A stretch of 58,096 nt of DNA, from NCBI GenBank assembly GCA_905205995.1, contig CAJLFU010000010.1, positions 1 through 58,096 of the forward strand, in the 5' to 3' direction. A program made the position numbers and the translations under genes. Below the pieces are notes generated by a model. That model did not search any database and was not told the origin of the DNA. It saw only the letters and a program-made list of their open reading frames with translations. Each line of letters begins with the position of its first letter. The first letter of the stretch is position 1. Source of the stretch: an uncultured Haemophilus sp. (GTDB lineage Bacteria > Pseudomonadota > Gammaproteobacteria > Enterobacterales > Pasteurellaceae). Below are positions 41,244-49,287 of this stretch, one piece after another.

Positions 41244-41834
41244 TTAACGAGCGATAGTATCTAGCGGATAATCTCTTAAACCGTTAACAATCGCTTTTTC
41301 TTGCGCATCTGTTGGTTTTTCTTGATACGCTTTTAAACTACGGAAAGAAAGAATGTTTTTCGCTTGATAAATCACGGCGATAAAACGTTGGAAATCTTTA
41401 CCATCACAAGCATAGTAAACATCTGAAGCGTTACCAATCGTTTTTAACTCACATACTTTTTTGTTTGCATCAAGATATTTTGTTGTTAATGCAGGAACAT
41501 GAGAAACATCTTTTAAATAATAGGTTTCGCTCATAATGAATTTACGATTACTACGATCTACGTTTGCTGCACCACTTAAGAAACGCGGATCTTCTGATTT
41601 ATCAAAGGCTTTTGTTTGTTTATAGAATTTCTCGCCGTTGAATGTCACTTCTTGGTTACCTTTTTTGATTCGCTCAAACTGTGCATCTAAGCTTTGCGCT
41701 TGTTCTGCTGGTAATTCAACTTTTGAGCTTGTTGGTAAGGTTGAAGTTTTTTGTTTGCTACCTTGAAGTTGTTCGATTAATTGACAGCCAGACAATAAAC
41801 TTGCCATTGCGACTGCGGTGATGATTTTTTTCAT
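41244..41834 (-). CDS. Putative lipoprotein of unknown function
   Basis: A 196-residue protein with a lipoprotein signal MKKIITAVAMASLLSGC (lipobox LLSGC, cysteine 17), so it is probably anchored in the inner or outer membrane facing the periplasm. The rest (KKVCELKTIGNASDVYYACDGKDFQRFIAVIYQAKN) has a cysteine pair and no motif I know. The frame is open upstream to 41909, but the ATG at 41834 starts the signal peptide. Divergent from rsmC and upstream of holD-rimI. Confidence 0.75.
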   Translation of the reverse strand: MKKIITAVAMASLLSGCQLIEQLQGSKQKTSTLPTSSKVELPAEQAQSLDAQFERIKKGNQEVTFNGEKFYKQTKAFDKSEDPRFLSGAANVDRSNRKFIMSETYYLKDVSHVPALTTKYLDANKKVCELKTIGNASDVYYACDGKDFQRFIAVIYQAKNILSFRSLKAYQEKPTDAQEKAIVNGLRDYPLDTIAR

Positions 41835-41921
41835 AAATAATTCCTTAATAAATACGTTTAAATCGTTTTCTTTTGTTAGAATAACACGTAATTTTAACCA
41901 ATAAACCACAGGATTTAAAGC

Positions 41922-42914
41922 GTGATTTCTCTCGAAAGCGAAGTTTTACAACGCCATCTTCCCCTTTTTAACGGTAAATCAATTCTTCTTGCCGGTGGCA
42001 TTAATGATGATTTTCCTCAAATATTACAAAAACATTGCCAATCTGTGCAGGTTTGGACTTGGTATTTTGATTATGCTAAAACGCAAAGTGCGGTCAATTT
42101 TGAGGTTGAATTTCAGCCGCAATCCAATTTGATTATTTATTATTGGACGAAGAATAAACAAGAAGTGAATTTTCAGCTGATGCAACTACTCGCCAAAAGT
42201 AAAATTGGCCAAGAAGTGTTAATTATCGGTGAAAATCGTTGTGGTGTCCGTTCTGCTGAAAAACTGCTTGAACCTTACGGTGAAATCGGCAAAATCGACT
42301 CAGCGCGTCGTTGTGGTTTATACCATTTTTCCTTACAAAAACAACCGCACTTTGATCTTCAATCTTATTGGAAATGCTACCAAAATGATGCATTAGGTGA
42401 TCTCCGTATTTTCAGTTTGCCGGGTGTTTTCAGTGCCAATGAACTAGATAGTGGCACATCACTTCTACTTTCTACCTTAACATCGCCAATTCAAGGCAAA
42501 GTATTAGATGTTGGTTGTGGGGCGGGTGTTATTGGTTCAATGATCAAAAAACATCACCCTAAAGCGGATGTCACAATGACCGATATTCATGCAATGGCAA
42601 TTCAATCTGCTCGTCAAACGCTTGCTGAAAATCAGCTTGAAGGTCAGGTTATCGCAAGCGATGTGTTTTCCCATATTGAAGGGAAATTTGATCTGATTAT
42701 TTCAAATCCACCTTTCCACGATGGAATCGACACGGCTTATCGTGCGGTGAAAGAACTTATTCAACAAGCAAAATGGCATTTAACGGCAGGTGGAGAACTG
42801 CGTATCGTTGCTAATGCATTTCTTCCCTATCCCGATTTATTAGCACAACATTTCGGGAAATTTGAAGTCCTTGCTCAAACCACCAAATTTAAAGTGTATT
42901 CCGTGAGAAATTAA
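41922..42914 (+). CDS. rsmC: 16S rRNA m2G1207 methyltransferase RsmC
   Basis: Methylates guanine 1207 of 16S rRNA. It has 330 residues in two tandem methyltransferase-like domains, as in E. coli: a degenerate N-terminal one and an active C-terminal one with VLDVGCGAGVIG (motif I) and LIISNPPFHDGIDTAY (NPPF catalytic motif). The start is GTG with AGGA about nine bases upstream. Uptake cores fall inside at about 42091 and 42351. Confidence 0.95.
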   Translation: MISLESEVLQRHLPLFNGKSILLAGGINDDFPQILQKHCQSVQVWTWYFDYAKTQSAVNFEVEFQPQSNLIIYYWTKNKQEVNFQLMQLLAKSKIGQEVLIIGENRCGVRSAEKLLEPYGEIGKIDSARRCGLYHFSLQKQPHFDLQSYWKCYQNDALGDLRIFSLPGVFSANELDSGTSLLLSTLTSPIQGKVLDVGCGAGVIGSMIKKHHPKADVTMTDIHAMAIQSARQTLAENQLEGQVIASDVFSHIEGKFDLIISNPPFHDGIDTAYRAVKELIQQAKWHLTAGGELRIVANAFLPYPDLLAQHFGKFEVLAQTTKFKVYSVRN

Positions 42915-42924
42915 GGAGAAAACA

Positions 42925-43422
42925 ATGTTTGTAACCAGTTCAGCCATTCAAAATGGTGCCTTTGAAGATAAATATGGCAAACGCGGCACACAATTTAGCC
43001 CAAATGGTATGCCGACCTACTCTATTCCGTTTGAAATTCACGACGCACCTCAAGGTACCCAATCTTTTGCGGTTGTCTTAGAAGATAAAGACGCAATTAC
43101 GGCAAGTGGCTTTGTGTGGATTCATTGGCTTATTGCGGATCTTGAACGTACAGTTATTCAAGAAAATGAAAGCCAAACTGCAACAGATTATGTGCAGGGT
43201 GCAAATACTTGGGCAAGTAAATTAGGTCAATTTGATATTGAAGAAGCGTCATTCTATGGTGGTATGGCACCACCAAACTGTTTACATCGTTACGAGCTTA
43301 TTGTGTATGCACTCGATACCAAACTAAACCTCAAACCAGGATTCCGTTTTAATGATCTGCATTTTGCAATGCAAGGGCATATTTTGGATCAAGCTGTGGT
43401 AATGGGCACCTATGATGTTTAA
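42925..43422 (+). CDS. YbhB/YbcL-type phosphatidylethanolamine-binding-like protein
   Basis: A 165-residue protein of the bacterial PEBP / Raf-kinase-inhibitor-like family. Visible marks: SFAVVLEDKDA (ligand-site DxD region), FVWIHWLIADL and the GPxPP-like YGGMAPPNCLHRYELIVYALD. No signal peptide, so it is cytoplasmic like YbhB. Starts ten bases after rsmC with AAGGAGA. Function in bacteria is not established. Confidence 0.88.
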   Translation: MFVTSSAIQNGAFEDKYGKRGTQFSPNGMPTYSIPFEIHDAPQGTQSFAVVLEDKDAITASGFVWIHWLIADLERTVIQENESQTATDYVQGANTWASKLGQFDIEEASFYGGMAPPNCLHRYELIVYALDTKLNLKPGFRFNDLHFAMQGHILDQAVVMGTYDV

Positions 43423-43454
43423 TCATTTATAGCTCATTCTAAAAATACCATAAA

Positions 43455-43487
43455 AAATGACCGCACTTCGATAAAGTGCGGTCATTT
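43455..43487. terminator. Bidirectional paired uptake-sequence terminator
   Basis: AAATGACCGCACTT, loop CGATA, AAGTGCGGTCATTT, between the convergent PEBP-like gene and tmaR. Confidence 0.85.
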
Positions 43488-43498
43488 ATTTTGAGGTT

Positions 43499-43852
43499 TT
43501 ATAATGTAATTTTATTTGATGAATCTTTCACTAATTGCGCGTGCGCTTTTTTCTGTTCTTTCATCTTATTGCTCGTTTCACGGCGTAGAGTTGAAAGTTC
43601 CGCATTGCGAATGTTGTACTCATCCACACGGCCTTCATAATCATCACGCATATTTTCGATAATCGCACGAACATCTTCAATGCTCATATCATCACGAATA
43701 TATTGATTTAAGTTATCTAACAATAAGACACGTTTTTGGTTATCACGAATTTTGCGGTTGTTGTCTTCAATGTCGCGTTTAAGTTTATTTTTTAAACGAT
43801 ATAAACGCACATACTCTAATACTTCTTGGAAGGATTTACTTACATTTCCCAT
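43499..43852 (-). CDS. tmaR: TmaR (YeeX, DUF496 family), PTS-associated polar protein
   Basis: A 117-residue coiled-coil protein. The segments SFQEVLEYVRLYRLKNKLKR, RKIRDNQKRVLLLDNLNQYI and MRDDYEGRVDEYNIRNAELS match E. coli YeeX (109 residues), which places PTS enzyme I at the cell pole and affects sugar uptake. Almost the whole chain is heptad-like helix. It is a single gene between a terminator and the serC upstream region. Confidence 0.92.
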   Translation of the reverse strand: MGNVSKSFQEVLEYVRLYRLKNKLKRDIEDNNRKIRDNQKRVLLLDNLNQYIRDDMSIEDVRAIIENMRDDYEGRVDEYNIRNAELSTLRRETSNKMKEQKKAHAQLVKDSSNKITL

Positions 43853-44030
43853 GATCTACTCTCTCAAAGTTAAAAACAAACTTCGAGTAATGTAGCCTTT
43901 TTTTTCGTCCCCGTCAAAAGCTTAAATTTAAATTGATGGATTAGATCAAAAAACTGTTTGATTTAGTTGATTATCCTATTCGGTAGTGGTAAAAATGAAG
44001 AATCTATTCAAAATAAAATAAGGAAACACA

Positions 44031-45113
44031 ATGTCAAAAGTCTTTAATTTTAGCGCTGGTCCAGCCATGATTTTTCCTGAGGTCCTACAAAAAGCACAAG
44101 CGGAGCTAACCAACTGGCTTGGTCAAGGTGTATCGGTAATGGAAGTCAGTCACCGTGGCAAATATTTTATGGAATTGATTGCTCAAGCAGAAAAAGATCT
44201 ACGTGAGGTATATCACATTCCAGATAACTATCGTGTGTTATTCCTACAAGGTGGGGCTCGCGGTCAATTTGCGGCATTACCAATGAACTTAATCGGTGAG
44301 AAAGGCAAAGCACTTTACTTAAATAGCGGCCACTGGTCTGCAACTGCGGCTAAAGAAGCGCGTAACTTTGCTGAAATTGATGAAATTACCATTGTGGAAA
44401 ATGGTGAGCACACACGCATTACTAATCTTGATTTCAGTGACATTGCGGAACAATACGATTACGTTCACTATTGTCCAAATGAAACCATCAGTGGTGTGGA
44501 AATTTTTGATGTACCAAATGTGGGCAATGCTGTTCTCGTGGCAGATATGTCATCTAATATCCTTTCTCGTGAAATTGATATTAGCAAATTTGGTGTCATT
44601 TATGCGGGTGCGCAAAAAAACCTTGGTCCGGCAGGGATTACGCTTGTGATTATTCGCGATGATTTGATTGGTCATGCTCGCCAAGCAACCCCATCAATTT
44701 GGAATTACGCCACACAACGTGATGCTGACTCCATGATCAATACCCCACCAACCTTTGCTTGGTATCTCTGTTCATTGGTGTTCAAACACATTCAAGCAAT
44801 CGGTGGCTTAAAAGAAATTGCAAAACGTAACGCATTGAAAGCGCAAACCCTTTACGATTACATTGATAGTAGCAAACTCTATCGTAACGTAGTGGCTAAA
44901 GAAAACCGTTCAACCATGAATGTGACGTTCGTAACAGGTAATCCAGAGCTTGATGCTAAATTTGTCGCAGAATCTACAGCTGCCGGTCTTCAAGCTTTAA
45001 AAGGTCACAAAGTGCTAGGTGGTATGCGCGCCTCTATCTATAACGCGATGCCATTAGAAGGCGTACAAGCGCTCATTGAATTCATGAAAAAATTTGAAGC
45101 TGAAAATAGCTAA
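44031..45113 (+). CDS. serC: Phosphoserine aminotransferase
   Basis: PLP enzyme for serine and pyridoxal phosphate synthesis, 360 residues. The N-terminal VFNFSAGPAMIFPEVLQKAQAEL, the phosphate-binding FLQGGARGQFAALPMN and the PLP-lysine region VIYAGAQKNLGPAGITLVI are characteristic. It is first of serC-hisC-tpx; the serC-hisC neighbours match H. influenzae. Confidence 0.97.
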   Translation: MSKVFNFSAGPAMIFPEVLQKAQAELTNWLGQGVSVMEVSHRGKYFMELIAQAEKDLREVYHIPDNYRVLFLQGGARGQFAALPMNLIGEKGKALYLNSGHWSATAAKEARNFAEIDEITIVENGEHTRITNLDFSDIAEQYDYVHYCPNETISGVEIFDVPNVGNAVLVADMSSNILSREIDISKFGVIYAGAQKNLGPAGITLVIIRDDLIGHARQATPSIWNYATQRDADSMINTPPTFAWYLCSLVFKHIQAIGGLKEIAKRNALKAQTLYDYIDSSKLYRNVVAKENRSTMNVTFVTGNPELDAKFVAESTAAGLQALKGHKVLGGMRASIYNAMPLEGVQALIEFMKKFEAENS

Positions 45114-45133
45114 TTATCTGATTCATTAAACTC

Positions 45134-45165
45134 AACGCGCGGGCTGAAAGGCCCGTTCGTTTTTA
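45134..45165 (+). terminator. Hairpin with T-run between serC and hisC
   Basis: AACG(CG)CGGGC, loop TGAAAG, GCCCG(TT)CGTTTTT. It ends about 12 bases before the hisC start, so it may weaken read-through or act as an attenuator rather than a full stop. Confidence 0.5.
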
Positions 45166-45177
45166 TAAGGAAAGCAT

Positions 45178-46287
45178 ATGCAATACATTAACATCGCCAA
45201 TCAAGGCGTAAAATCTCTTTCACCTTACCAAGCAGGAAAACCAATCGAAGAACTCGAACGCGAATTAGGCATTACTAATATCGTTAAACTTGCCTCGAAT
45301 GAAAACCCTTTCGGTTTTCCTGAAAGTGCGAAAAAAGCCATTCAAGCCGAACTTGACCATTTAACTCGTTACCCTGATGCGAATGGTTTTGAACTTAAAG
45401 CGGCTATTGCAAAAAAATTTGGTGTGCAACCAAACCAAATCATCCTTGGCAATGGTTCTAACGATTTATTAGAGCTCTTTGCTCATACCTTTGCGGGTGA
45501 GCATGATGAAGTGATTTATTCACAATATGCTTTTATTGTTTACCCTTTAGTGACCAAAGCCATTAACGCCGTCGCAAAAGAAATTCCAGCTAAGAATTGG
45601 GGACATGATTTAAACGGATTTTTGACCGCACTTTCAGATAAAACCAAGTTGATTTTTATTGCCAATCCAAACAATCCAACGGGGAATTTCTTAACGGAAG
45701 CCGAATTAGATGCCTTCTTGGAAAAAATACCTGAAAAAGTGATCGTGGTATTAGATGAGGCTTATACTGAATTTACTCATCCAAGCGAACGGGTTAATTC
45801 TTTTGCGTTACTAGATAAATACCCGAACCTTATCGTTTCTCGCTCCCTATCGAAAGCTTATGGACTTGCGGGTTTACGTATTGGCTACGCGGTCTCTAAT
45901 CCTGAAATTGCAGATTTATTAAATCGTGTCCGTCAGCCATTTAACTGTAATAGTCTTGCTTTAACTAGCGCGATTGCAGTAATGAATGATGATGCTTTTG
46001 TCGAAAAAGTGGCTGAGAATAATCGCCAAGAAATGAAACGTTATGAAGCCTTCTGTCACCAATATGGCTTAGACTTTATTCCGTCTAAAGGTAACTTTAT
46101 TACCATTGATTTTAAACAACCGGCCGCACCAATTTATGATGCATTATTGCGTGAAGGCGTGATTGTTCGTCCGATCGCAGGTTATGGTATGCCAAATCAC
46201 TTACGTATCAGTATTGGCTTACCACAAGAAAATGACAAATTTTTTACTGCACTTAAAAAAGTGCTTAATTTAGGAAATGAAAAATAG
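45178..46287 (+). CDS. hisC: Histidinol-phosphate aminotransferase
   Basis: PLP aminotransferase that turns imidazole acetol phosphate into histidinol phosphate; 369 residues. VKLASNENPFG, IFIANPNNPTGN, VVLDEAYTEF and the lysine motif SRSLSKAYGLAGLRIGY fit the HisC group. No other his genes are near; in H. influenzae a second hisC likewise lies beside serC, outside the his operon, and may also act on aromatic or related keto acids. Confidence 0.92.
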   Translation: MQYINIANQGVKSLSPYQAGKPIEELERELGITNIVKLASNENPFGFPESAKKAIQAELDHLTRYPDANGFELKAAIAKKFGVQPNQIILGNGSNDLLELFAHTFAGEHDEVIYSQYAFIVYPLVTKAINAVAKEIPAKNWGHDLNGFLTALSDKTKLIFIANPNNPTGNFLTEAELDAFLEKIPEKVIVVLDEAYTEFTHPSERVNSFALLDKYPNLIVSRSLSKAYGLAGLRIGYAVSNPEIADLLNRVRQPFNCNSLALTSAIAVMNDDAFVEKVAENNRQEMKRYEAFCHQYGLDFIPSKGNFITIDFKQPAAPIYDALLREGVIVRPIAGYGMPNHLRISIGLPQENDKFFTALKKVLNLGNEK

Positions 46288-46295
46288 GAGCTTTT

Positions 46296-46793
46296 ATGAC
46301 TCAAGTAACAATGATGGGTAATCCCATTGAAGTAAGCGGTAACTTTCCCAAAAAAGGAGAGAAAGTGACCACACTTACGCTCACTAATAAAGAACTCGCT
46401 GACGTCACGCTTGATATTTATGCAGGAAAACGCAAAGTTTTAAATATTTTCCCAAGTATTGATACAGGTGTATGTGCAACTTCTGTTCGCAAATTCAATC
46501 AACAAGCAGCTAATTTAAAAAATGCTGTGGTACTTTGCATTTCAGCTGATTTGCCTTTTGCACAAGCACGATTCTGCGGTGCGGAAGGTATTGAGAACGT
46601 AGAAACGCTTTCTACTTTCCGTCATAAAGAAGCCCATGAAAACTTAGGGGTAAACATCACAACAGGTCCAATCGCAGGTTTAACTGCACGTTCAGTGATT
46701 GTTTTAGATGAAAACAACAATGTGCTACATAGTGAACTGGTGTCTGAAATTAAAAATGAGCCAAATTATGAAGCTGCGCTAGCCGCACTATAA
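46296..46793 (+). CDS. tpx: Thiol peroxidase
   Basis: Peroxiredoxin that reduces lipid and alkyl hydroperoxides with thioredoxin, 165 residues. The peroxidatic cysteine is C60 in SIDTGVCATSVR and the resolving one C94 in ARFCGAEG, as in E. coli Tpx. It follows hisC after eight bases and ends at a strong hairpin. Confidence 0.96.
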   Translation: MTQVTMMGNPIEVSGNFPKKGEKVTTLTLTNKELADVTLDIYAGKRKVLNIFPSIDTGVCATSVRKFNQQAANLKNAVVLCISADLPFAQARFCGAEGIENVETLSTFRHKEAHENLGVNITTGPIAGLTARSVIVLDENNNVLHSELVSEIKNEPNYEAALAAL

Positions 46794-46798
46794 TGAAT

Positions 46799-46827
46799 AA
46801 GGCGCTTTGTTATAGAAAGCGCCTTTT
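46799..46827 (+). terminator. Terminator after tpx
   Basis: AAGGCGCTTT, 7-base loop, AAAGCGCCTTTTT, five bases after the tpx stop. It may also serve the convergent HAD gene. Confidence 0.9.
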
Positions 46828-46830
46828 TAT

Positions 46831-47616
46831 TTATTCAGGAAAAATCTCATTCAATATCAATGCAATTCCATCATCATTATGCGAAGCAGTGACACGATTC
46901 GCGGCCTGTTTAATCTCATCCGGAGCATTGCCCATTGCCACGCCTAATCCCACACTTTCTAGCATATCTAAATCGTTAAAATTATCACCGAAAGCAACAC
47001 ATTCTTCCATCTTCACATGAAAATAATCTTCAAGAAAACGCACTGCGTTACCTTTTGTCGCCGATTTATGCATTACTTCAAGGAAATTCGCATGAGAACG
47101 GCAAATACTTAAATGCGGGAATTTCTCTTTCAAGATTTGCTCAATAGCAATCACTTCATCTGTTTCACCAATGATTTGAATTTTATGCGGAGAATAGACC
47201 GCACTTTCATTATAAGGATCAATCTGAATGCCTGTCACGCTACGTTCATAAATCACCCATTTATTATTCAAATCGCGAGCGACACAATCATCATAGGTAT
47301 AATAATTGACACCTAGCGCAGGATGATCTGCTAATACTTGGTTAATGGCTTGAATATCTGCTGGATCAATTTGTACCGAATAAATAGGCGTGGCGTTTTT
47401 ATCTAAAATCAAGGCACCACTGAATGCCACAATAATGTTGTAATTTTCAATGAGTTTCGCATAAGGCCAAATACCCAGCGGCGAACGAGCAGAGATTGGT
47501 GTAAATGGAATACCTTGCTTTGTAATGCGTTGAATTGCATCTAAGGTTTTAGGCGAAATTCGATGATCCGAAGTTAATAAAGTACCATCAAAATCGCTGA
47601 ATACGGCTTTATACAT
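46831..47616 (-). CDS. Cof-type HAD-family phosphatase
   Basis: A 261-residue cytoplasmic phosphatase of the Cof subfamily. Motif I DFDGTL (nucleophile D8, acid D10), motif II TPISAR (about 39-44), Lys in SATKGNAVRF (about 198) and motif IV FGDNFNDLDML. Such enzymes act on sugar phosphates, flavin or PLP precursors; the substrate cannot be read. It follows ybeY after 18 bases, so phoH-ybeY-this is a likely unit. Confidence 0.88.
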   Translation of the reverse strand: MYKAVFSDFDGTLLTSDHRISPKTLDAIQRITKQGIPFTPISARSPLGIWPYAKLIENYNIIVAFSGALILDKNATPIYSVQIDPADIQAINQVLADHPALGVNYYTYDDCVARDLNNKWVIYERSVTGIQIDPYNESAVYSPHKIQIIGETDEVIAIEQILKEKFPHLSICRSHANFLEVMHKSATKGNAVRFLEDYFHVKMEECVAFGDNFNDLDMLESVGLGVAMGNAPDEIKQAANRVTASHNDDGIALILNEIFPE

Positions 47617-47634
47617 AATTGCTCCAAATCGTCA

Positions 47635-48099
47635 TTATTTTTCGGAAAGGTAAGGATCAGCAAAGCCTAAATCCTGCATAATTTCAGTTTCTAAACTTTC
47701 CATTTCTTCTGCTTCATCATCTTCAATATGATCGTAACCAAGTAAATGTAAGCTACCATGCACGATCATATGCGCCCAATGCGCCATTAAAGGCTTTTCT
47801 TGCTCGATAGCTTCGCGTTCTACTACCTGGCGACAAATCACCAAATCGCCCAACAGCGGTAATTCCACTTCGTCAGGACATTCAAAAGGGAAAGACAATA
47901 CATTGGTTGGACGATCTTTTCCACGATAAGTCAAATTCAAGTCATGACTTTCTGCTTCATCCACAATGCGTACCGTCATTTCGACATTATCACTTTCTGG
48001 TTGCACTGCGGCGGTTGCCCATTGCAGAATTTGCGCTTCTGATGGCAAGCCTTCTGTATTTTCACAGGCCAGTTGCAAATCGATAATCATATTCCCCAT
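47635..48099 (-). CDS. ybeY: Endoribonuclease YbeY
   Basis: Zinc endoribonuclease needed for 16S rRNA 3'-end maturation and rRNA quality control. It has 154 residues with the metal motif HMIVHGSLHLLGYDH (HxxxH...GYDH) and the FPFECPDE segment. It starts one base after the phoH stop, the usual order. Confidence 0.95.
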   Translation of the reverse strand: MGNMIIDLQLACENTEGLPSEAQILQWATAAVQPESDNVEMTVRIVDEAESHDLNLTYRGKDRPTNVLSFPFECPDEVELPLLGDLVICRQVVEREAIEQEKPLMAHWAHMIVHGSLHLLGYDHIEDDEAEEMESLETEIMQDLGFADPYLSEK

Positions 48100-48100
48100 G

Positions 48101-49189
48101 CTATTCTCCTAAATTCGTTTCATTTTCAGACCGCACTTTTTGCTCACGTTCTGCTCGACGCTGTGCTGCGATTTCTTGACGGCGAATTTCATCTTGGGCT
48201 TCCCATTCTTCGTAAGCTTGCACCACTTTTGCCACCACAGGATGTCGTACAATATCTTTACTTTCAAAGTAGTTAAAGCTTAATTCAGACACTTTGCTTA
48301 ACACTTCCATGGCGTGGCGTAAACCCGATTTGGTGCTGCGCGGTAAATCGATTTGAGTCACATCTCCTGTAATCACGGCTTTGGAATTAAAACCAATACG
48401 GGTCAAAAACATTTTCATTTGTTCGACTGTCGTATTTTGGCTTTCATCTAAAATAATAAAGCTGTCATTAAGTGTACGCCCACGCATATAAGCCAATGGC
48501 GCAATTTCAATCACATTACGCTCCATCAATTTTTGTACACGTTCAAAGCCAAGCATTTCAAATAACGCATCATAAAGTGGTCGTAAATAAGGCTCAATTT
48601 TCTGTCCTAAATCACCCGGCAGGAAACCTAATTTTTCGCCCGCTTCCACCGCAGGACGAGTCAGCAAAATGCGACGAATTTCTTGGCGTTCTAATGCCTC
48701 GACAGCCGCTGCTACGGCTAAAAAGGTTTTCCCCGTTCCTGCGGGTCCAATCCCAAAACTAATATCGTGCGTAAGAATATTGTGTAAATACTGAATTTGA
48801 TTTTCACCGCGTGGTTTAATCAAACCACGCTTGGTTTTAATTGTGGTGCTATAGACATGATTTTCACTGCGTGACTCACTACCTTCTTGCGATAACATTC
48901 TGCTCTCTTGCAAGGCAATATGCACATCTTCCAAATCAAGTTCTTTCACTTTCCCCTTAATCGGTGCTGTCTCTACATATAATGCTTGGATTAATTTAGC
49001 TGCTCGCTCAATTAATTGCTCATGATGTGGTTTCGGACTTTCATCGTTAGATTTCACCGTGAAAGTAAAATTATTGCGGGAAATATCGAGGTTAAATTCT
49101 TTTTCAATCAGTTTGATATTTTCATCAAATGCACCACAAAGGGATTGCAGACGATCATTTTCTTGAGGTTCTAAGGTAAAAGTTGTCAT
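48101..49189 (-). CDS. ybeZ: PhoH-like ATPase (YbeZ)
   Basis: PhoH-family ATPase, 362 residues. Walker A GIGPAGTGKTFLAVAAA, AYMRGRTLNDSFIILDESQNTT (Walker B) and VITGDVTQIDLPRS are all in place. It is linked to ybeY, as in most proteobacteria, where the pair acts in rRNA or RNA metabolism. A charged C-terminal tail follows the catalytic domain. Confidence 0.95.
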   Translation of the reverse strand: MTTFTLEPQENDRLQSLCGAFDENIKLIEKEFNLDISRNNFTFTVKSNDESPKPHHEQLIERAAKLIQALYVETAPIKGKVKELDLEDVHIALQESRMLSQEGSESRSENHVYSTTIKTKRGLIKPRGENQIQYLHNILTHDISFGIGPAGTGKTFLAVAAAVEALERQEIRRILLTRPAVEAGEKLGFLPGDLGQKIEPYLRPLYDALFEMLGFERVQKLMERNVIEIAPLAYMRGRTLNDSFIILDESQNTTVEQMKMFLTRIGFNSKAVITGDVTQIDLPRSTKSGLRHAMEVLSKVSELSFNYFESKDIVRHPVVAKVVQAYEEWEAQDEIRRQEIAAQRRAEREQKVRSENETNLGE

Positions 49190-49252
49190 TAAATTTCATT
49201 TTAGAATTGTGAATACTGTCTCCATTTTAGCCTAATTACGATGAATGTAAAA

Positions 49253-49278
49253 CGGGCTTCACCAACTGATGAAGCCCG
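49253..49278 (-). terminator. Terminator of gshAB
   Basis: CGGGCTTCA, 8-base loop, TGAAGCCCG, with TTTT after it on the minus strand, nine bases beyond the gshAB stop. Confidence 0.85.
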
Positions 49279-49287
49279 ATAACAAAA

